Shown piece by piece: positions 59,701 through 64,000 of a stretch of DNA of 64,000 bases. Within the stretch, counting starts at the first letter, position 1; every line of letters begins with the position of its first letter. The translations under genes and the position numbers were made by a program. The notes beneath the pieces are model-generated. The model saw only the letters and a list, made by a program, of their open reading frames with translations, did no database searches and was not told where the DNA came from. Origin of the DNA: Naematelia aurantialba (taxonomy: Eukaryota; Basidiomycota; Tremellomycetes; Tremellales; Naemateliaceae); NCBI GenBank assembly GCA_021527695.1, contig JAKFAO010000006.1, positions 1,612,001 to 1,676,000 on the forward strand. The letters are read 5' to 3'.

Positions 59701-61228
59701 GCATCTCTTGCATTTGACACTAGTGAATGAGCGAGGTACGCGACCAGCGAGTTTGACGGAGTGCTAGGCGAATTCAGGATGGACGATGGATCGGGGGTTA
59801 TGATTCGCTGCCAACTATTCAGCATGGGCGACGGCACCGGACAATCCACTGACTGTAGCCAAAAAGATTGCTCGAAAACTTGGACAGCTTCCGCCGTCTC
59901 CTCTTCTCCATGCCTCGCTATCCTCTTCCTCTTGAGGCCCTACAGCTTCCTCTGGCACGCCTCTTACCGGTGTTCCAGAACCACCTAGGGCATTGGCAGA
60001 GATCGGCGGGGGAAGACTGGCAATGGACCCATTACTCCCTCGTCGTGGTCGTGTCTTCTTGGCAGTGTTCCAGACCCATAGACCCGATGTCCAGCTCGAG
60101 CGGTTGTTGCGTTTGCCAGACTGCGGCAGGGGCACGGAGTACGGAACTGGTAAGGACGATGTGGTAGATTCGTTGGGCGACGAGGGGAAGGCCACCGAAA
60201 TGGGTGACGATGGTGATCGAGGGTGAAGGGAACGAGTAGTGGATGGGGCTGGCGATGTGCCCCGGTGCTTCGTACTGAGCATGCCTGGAGTAGACGGGAG
60301 ATCGCCCAGAGGCGAGTCGGACGTCAGGGAAGTTGACAGAGCTTCGGTGAGATTGTCATGAATTGATACCTAGAATCGTATGGGCAGTCAGCGTCATCTG
60401 CCACAGGAGCGGAACCGTCAATGTGAGACTGACCCGATCGGACTGGTCATTGTCTGGAGCCGACTCAATCTTCCCCAAGCCCGCGCGCAGCAGGGCATTC
60501 TCCTCCTCGAGCCTTTCGACCGTCTCCCGCAGCTCACGAACCGCACGACTGAGAACTCTGAGCGGATGGTCCGAGCCTTGCCGCCTTCGACTTGCTGACG
60601 GTGGGGAGGGGGGAAACAGAGGCGATTGTTCGTCGTCATTGTCGTAGTCGCTGATGTTGCTGACGTTGCTCTTGACTTCAGACCCGAAGGGCCGTGATGC
60701 TCGCGTCGTCACTCGAGGTGTCATGATCTCACTCTCATTAGGCGTGCTGGAGGTACCGCTGGTCCACTCGCGCAGTTCCATATCCGTCATCAAGTCGAAT
60801 CGCGTCTCCAGTACCGCCAAATCATCCTTGCTGAGGCTGTCGGCGTAGGCAGACCACGGACGTGAGCCTGGGACCGGAAGGTCATCCAGCACCGCATCGT
60901 CGATCATTACCGGCGTTGATCGCACGGAAGGCGGTCTCACCCCGGAAGGGAGGAGAGAAGGTGTACCGCCGGGGTGTAGCTCTGCAAGAGCACGGTGCGG
61001 CAGTCCAGAGATAGTCGCCGCGTGATGTCGCTTGCCATGGGAGACGTGGTTGGGCAGATCAAAGTATCCTGGCTGAATAGATGAAGATACGGCCGGAGTG
61101 TTGACCGGCGCAGCGTCAGTGAATGATGATACGCGCCGAGTGCTGCCGTGGACTGGATGGACCGAAGGGGATAGAGGATGGTCGCTGCTCTCTGCTGATA
61201 GCAGGCGAGAGAGGGACGACTCGGCCAT
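56748..61228 (-). CDS. TBC-domain Rab GTPase-activating protein
   Basis: A long multi-exon gene of well over 1,000 codons, ATG at 61226-61228. The N-terminal two thirds are mostly disordered Ser/Pro-rich sequence with one clear coiled coil (SRAVRELRETVERLEEENAL) at about residues 240-270 and a conserved block ELASIVPDESRPPTVLL. The TBC domain follows: EWDAFLRKRQRHLAAF, LVRGGIPLAYRSEVWAG, the arginine-finger motif ADIEKDVGRTFPGN (IxxDxxR), the glutamine-finger motif VGYCQGMNMLAATLLL, FWTLRSLIDSLLPPQFF, and CDLASLTFGWWLSLFTDCLP. The last exon (56748-56868) encodes HGYKQVVRHSELVARCARAR and an acidic tail. Both catalytic fingers are intact, so GAP activity on a Rab is expected. One intron holds a 15-nt tandem repeat and another a CAATGACAAGTCTC-like repeat. 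Confidence 0.9.
57301..57360 (+). repeat. 15-nt tandem repeat in a TBC-gene intron
   Basis: Four exact copies of GAGGGAAGGAAGGGA fill this interval, flanked by similar purine-only DNA. It lies between coding exons of the minus-strand TBC gene, so the transcript carries the pyrimidine-rich complement, possibly serving as an oversized polypyrimidine tract. Confidence 0.95.
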
Positions 61229-61905
61229 GGCGCATCGCCAATGTCCCGCGTGATCTTAAGTATCACGGTCCGTCTGTCATGCGTAATTGGCTGAGCTGTT
61301 GAACGGGTGGGTACACAGAGGAGAGAGAGAGAGAGAGACTGGTGAAGGATGACTTGATGATTTCAGGACGGACGTGTTCCGGGTAATATTCCGCCCGGTC
61401 AGACAGGTTGTTCTTGCTACAGAGGGAACACTGCTGGAGAACAAGCTATGCTACGGCCTGTGACCATGGTATGTATATCTTGTGGTCCGACTCATGCATG
61501 CGCCGGATGAAGGAAGAATTATCAACATCAACATCAACAACACCCGTGACTCGGGGTTGAGGGAACCACCCAAACAAGGTGGGTCGTCAAAAGGCGATGG
61601 CATTGATTATGTATGAGAAACGCCTACAGTCGGCCCGAGGCAACTCTAGGCTCGTCCGACTCGCCATTCCCTGGCCGTACAGCTTCCATTATTATCACAC
61701 GCACTCGCTCTCCTCCGGGCTCTGCGCTGTCCCCCAACCCGCATCACCTTCCGTCGCTCTCTTTCTTCCGTCTCCATTCTCCATCTCTCGTTCAATCTCG
61801 TCACTTGATGTCATCCTGCTCTCCTGGGGACTCGATGTCCACACGTTTCCGGTCTCCAACCACATTGACCGCACTCCATCGTGAATAGATCAAACGGTCC
61901 GTCGC
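61229..61905. other. Spacer between the TBC-gene start and the ERV14 stop
   Basis: This 677-bp stretch holds the TBC promoter and the ERV14 3' UTR. It has a GA-dinucleotide run at about 61316-61338 and an ATCAACATCAACA repeat near 61521-61541. No coding potential was recognised. Confidence 0.6.
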
Positions 61906-62871
61906 TTATTCTAGGTGCGGCTCATCAGTGACCCCGCAACCAGAAGCGAGGCTTGCTTACCAGAAATAAGCGCCAGGATCATCCGGTACAAGTAGTAGAA
62001 GAACGAGACGAGGTAGAATCCGAGCTTGATGAACGACTCCTTCTTGTGTCCGGAGAGCGTCCGGAAGATCTCTGTCGCATCGTACATGTGGTTCTTACCC
62101 ATGATCCTGCTGGTGTCAGTCGAGTCTCCTTCAATCCCACAGGCTGAACGGGACCTCGACGGCATGGAGAGACGAGATTGAAGCTTCACACAGGCGGTGC
62201 AGGGAGGCAGCCACTCACTTGTTCACATTGTATCCTACCAACGGCGCATTGAGCAGGAATGCTATCCATTGGCCGGAGAGGAGGAAGCAGAGCGTGAGGA
62301 ATGCATGGGCGATCATTTCGGGGAGGACAAACTGGGTCGGTCAGCGCTGGATTCTGAATACTTCAACGGCATCCGTCGGTCGTTCCAGCCCGCCAAACGG
62401 TGTTGATCGGCGGGGTAGCGACCTAATCACGGGCAAAGCCCAGCACCCTGGGGTGGCCGTCGAGGTGGCGTGCGCCATTGTCTGATACGTAGACCAGCAC
62501 TTACTTGATTGAGTTTGTTGCAGAGGTCAATGGGGTTGATGTAGTCTATAGAGCATGAGGAAGTGCGCGATAACGATATACAAATCTACCCACCGCACTC
62601 GAGATCAGAGAACATGATGATCTGTGTGGATCAGCACCCGACTAGTCCATTCCGCAGTACAGCACGTACGAAGAAGACCATGGTGAAGAGCAGTATTGCG
62701 GCCATGAGGACCGCAAAGAGGAAGAGCCATCCTGTTTATGCAGAGTCATGGATGCAGCGGAGGAGCGGCGAGGTTTCGCGATGGCCGAGGTTGAGGGAGA
62801 GACGCCGAAAATCAGCCCTCATCTTTGCGTCTCAATCTCCACGACAAGGAGGACGTACCTTCGCCGCCCAT
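61906..62871 (-). CDS. ERV14: Cornichon-family ER cargo receptor Erv14
   Basis: A small, highly conserved gene cut into tiny exons; the first two are 62859-62871 (13 nt) and 62670-62731. Assembled sequence begins [21 protein letters not shown] and continues [60 protein letters not shown] and [20 protein letters not shown]. Three to four hydrophobic helices and the [16 protein letters not shown] segment are diagnostic of Erv14/cornichon. In known fungi it recruits membrane cargo into COPII vesicles at the ER. The last exon contributes only five nucleotides (61906-61910): two bases finish a Glu codon and then comes TAA, so the protein ends ALISE. Reading through the preceding intron would append an unrelated tail, hence this choice. 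Confidence 0.93.
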
Positions 62872-63157
62872 GTTGTGAGAGTCTATAGCCTGTCTAGCTA
62901 CCTGTTGAGAAGGATGACGAGGTGTGCTTACCAGGCGAACGATGTGTATAGGAGCAAGGAGCAGATGGAGAGAGTAGAGAGAGCGAGAGAAGAGAGGACG
63001 TCACTACAAGGGCTTGTTGCGTGGCCAGGGTTTGTGAATTTGATTCCGGTGCCGACCACCACGTGGCGGGATTACGTCGCTATCGCCGACGCGCCGTATC
63101 ATAGATCTCTCCTTCATCTTACTGCTCTTTTGCATCGACAAAGAGTACGAAAACGAC

Positions 63158-64000
63158 ATGGGACGCAGCAACAAGCCATATACCGTGAGGAGCATTGCCT
63201 GGTCCTGCGATTTAGACGCGCACGCTGACAGGAGCAGAGACCAGACCCCCAGCAGAGGCGATCAGGGTCCGATCCTGATAGCCCATGGAAGCACGACCTT
63301 CATGAATCGGTCAAGCAGTCACTAGCATCTCGCATATCTTCCAAGGCGCGTGGTCCGTCCGGCTCAAGCTCCCGCCCTTCCCTGCTCGACCGAATCTCCG
63401 GTGGACAGGGCAAAGAGCTCTTATCATCGTCTTCATCATCCAGTTCCAAACTCCACGGCTTCGACTCCAAACCACCTGTGAACCCTACCAACCCCAATGC
63501 CGGACTCGAGCTGTTTCCTGCCGGCCGCGGCCCCCGGAAAGCAGGACCACTGAAGGGGGTGCTTGAGCCCGGACAGCGGAATCTAGTCAGCTCGGGACTG
63601 GACGCCGCGTTGGGCAGGAACCAACCGCGGATCACACCGAGGCCGTATGCAGGACAAGGTGTCGAGTTGCTTTCCCCTCCTCTGACGGGAGCGACTAGTT
63701 CCTCTGTTTTTGGATTTGGCGGCTCGAGTCGGCCAAGTAATGGAACTGCAAGTGGGAACGGGGTAGCCGTCGGGAGCGTGAGCATCATGGGCGCTGCGAG
63801 GGGCACGGTGTGGGTGAGAGTGGAGAATCTGGCACAAGGCACAACGGCAGATGATGTGGTGGTGAGTCATCCTACATTCAACGCTCTCCATTCATCGCCG
63901 ATCCATCCCACCGCCCACATGAACTTTCACCCTTCACCATTATACCTATGCGAATCACTGCTGGGCTGTCGTTCATCACGCCAGTCCGCGTTTGCGCCGT
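63158..64000 (+). CDS. RRM-domain RNA-binding protein, cut by the right edge
   Basis: Exon 1 (63158-63184) encodes MGRSNKPYT, exon 2 is 63232-63861, and a third exon starts at 63985 (SAFAP...) and continues past the window. Visible sequence has SDPDSPWKHDLHESVKQSLA, a Ser- and Gly-rich middle with several short PFxGxxR-like charged segments, and then the start of an RRM: VWVRVENLAQGTTADDVVSAF, with the RNP2 strand VRVENL. About 220 residues are present; the RNP1 motif lies beyond the edge. A single-RRM mRNA-binding or export adaptor is possible, but the family cannot be fixed. The gene is divergent from ERV14 across 286 bp. Confidence 0.75.

Noticed and set aside
63300..63842. A 180-codon minus-strand ORF at the right edge
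   Set aside because: It is the antisense shadow of the RRM gene exon, whose plus-strand frame carries the RNP2 motif and good splice sites.

Overview
The window is nuclear DNA from a basidiomycete fungus, most likely a Tremellomycetes yeast or a close relative. The evidence is an intron-dense gene style (introns mostly 45-120 nt, many with a CTGAC/CTGAT-like branch site 10-20 nt before the acceptor), GC-rich coding sequence, a TUP1 with the short basidiomycete-type N-terminus, a CrtI-type phytoene desaturase, and a nuclear tRNA-Pro interrupted after position 37. The taxonomic placement is inferred from family resemblance, not from a search. All exon models were assembled by hand from splice signals plus reading-frame continuity. 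For 14 genes the summed exons were checked to be a multiple of three.

Left half (1-37 kb) is mainly housekeeping and regulatory genes: a conserved fungal-specific protein that runs off the left edge (minus), a 3-kb gene-poor stretch ending in tRNA-Pro, the WASP homologue LAS17/WSP1 (minus), the APC/C subunit APC6/CDC16 (minus), divergently the corepressor TUP1 (plus), the glutathione-degradation subunit DUG2 (plus), a carotenoid phytoene desaturase (minus), a glyoxal-oxidase-like radical copper oxidase (plus), a 1,684-residue ASH/HYDIN-like protein (plus), and, only 43 bp behind it, a RibD-like zinc deaminase (plus).

Centre right (37.9-56.5 kb) is a run of catabolic genes around one Zn2Cys6 regulator: dihydropyrimidinase/hydantoinase, amino-acid permease, DapA-family aldolase, the regulator, a DUF3830 protein, a TauD-type Fe(II)/2-oxoglutarate dioxygenase, an alpha/beta-hydrolase, a sugar-transporter-family permease and a short-chain dehydrogenase. 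Three divergent promoters lie inside it. The set looks like a substrate-inducible pathway for a cyclic ureide or another small N/C compound. Its substrate is not deducible from the sequence. This is the best candidate for an undescribed system here.

Right end (56.7-64 kb) returns to housekeeping: a TBC-domain Rab GAP (minus), the cornichon cargo receptor ERV14 (minus), and divergently an RRM protein cut by the right edge (plus).

The splicing architecture is notable throughout: five GC-AG introns (four with the identical donor GCAAGT), an 8-nt microexon and several other tiny exons, and stop-free introns of length 3n whose retention would insert peptide in frame. Degenerate short tandem repeats are common in introns and intergenic DNA.
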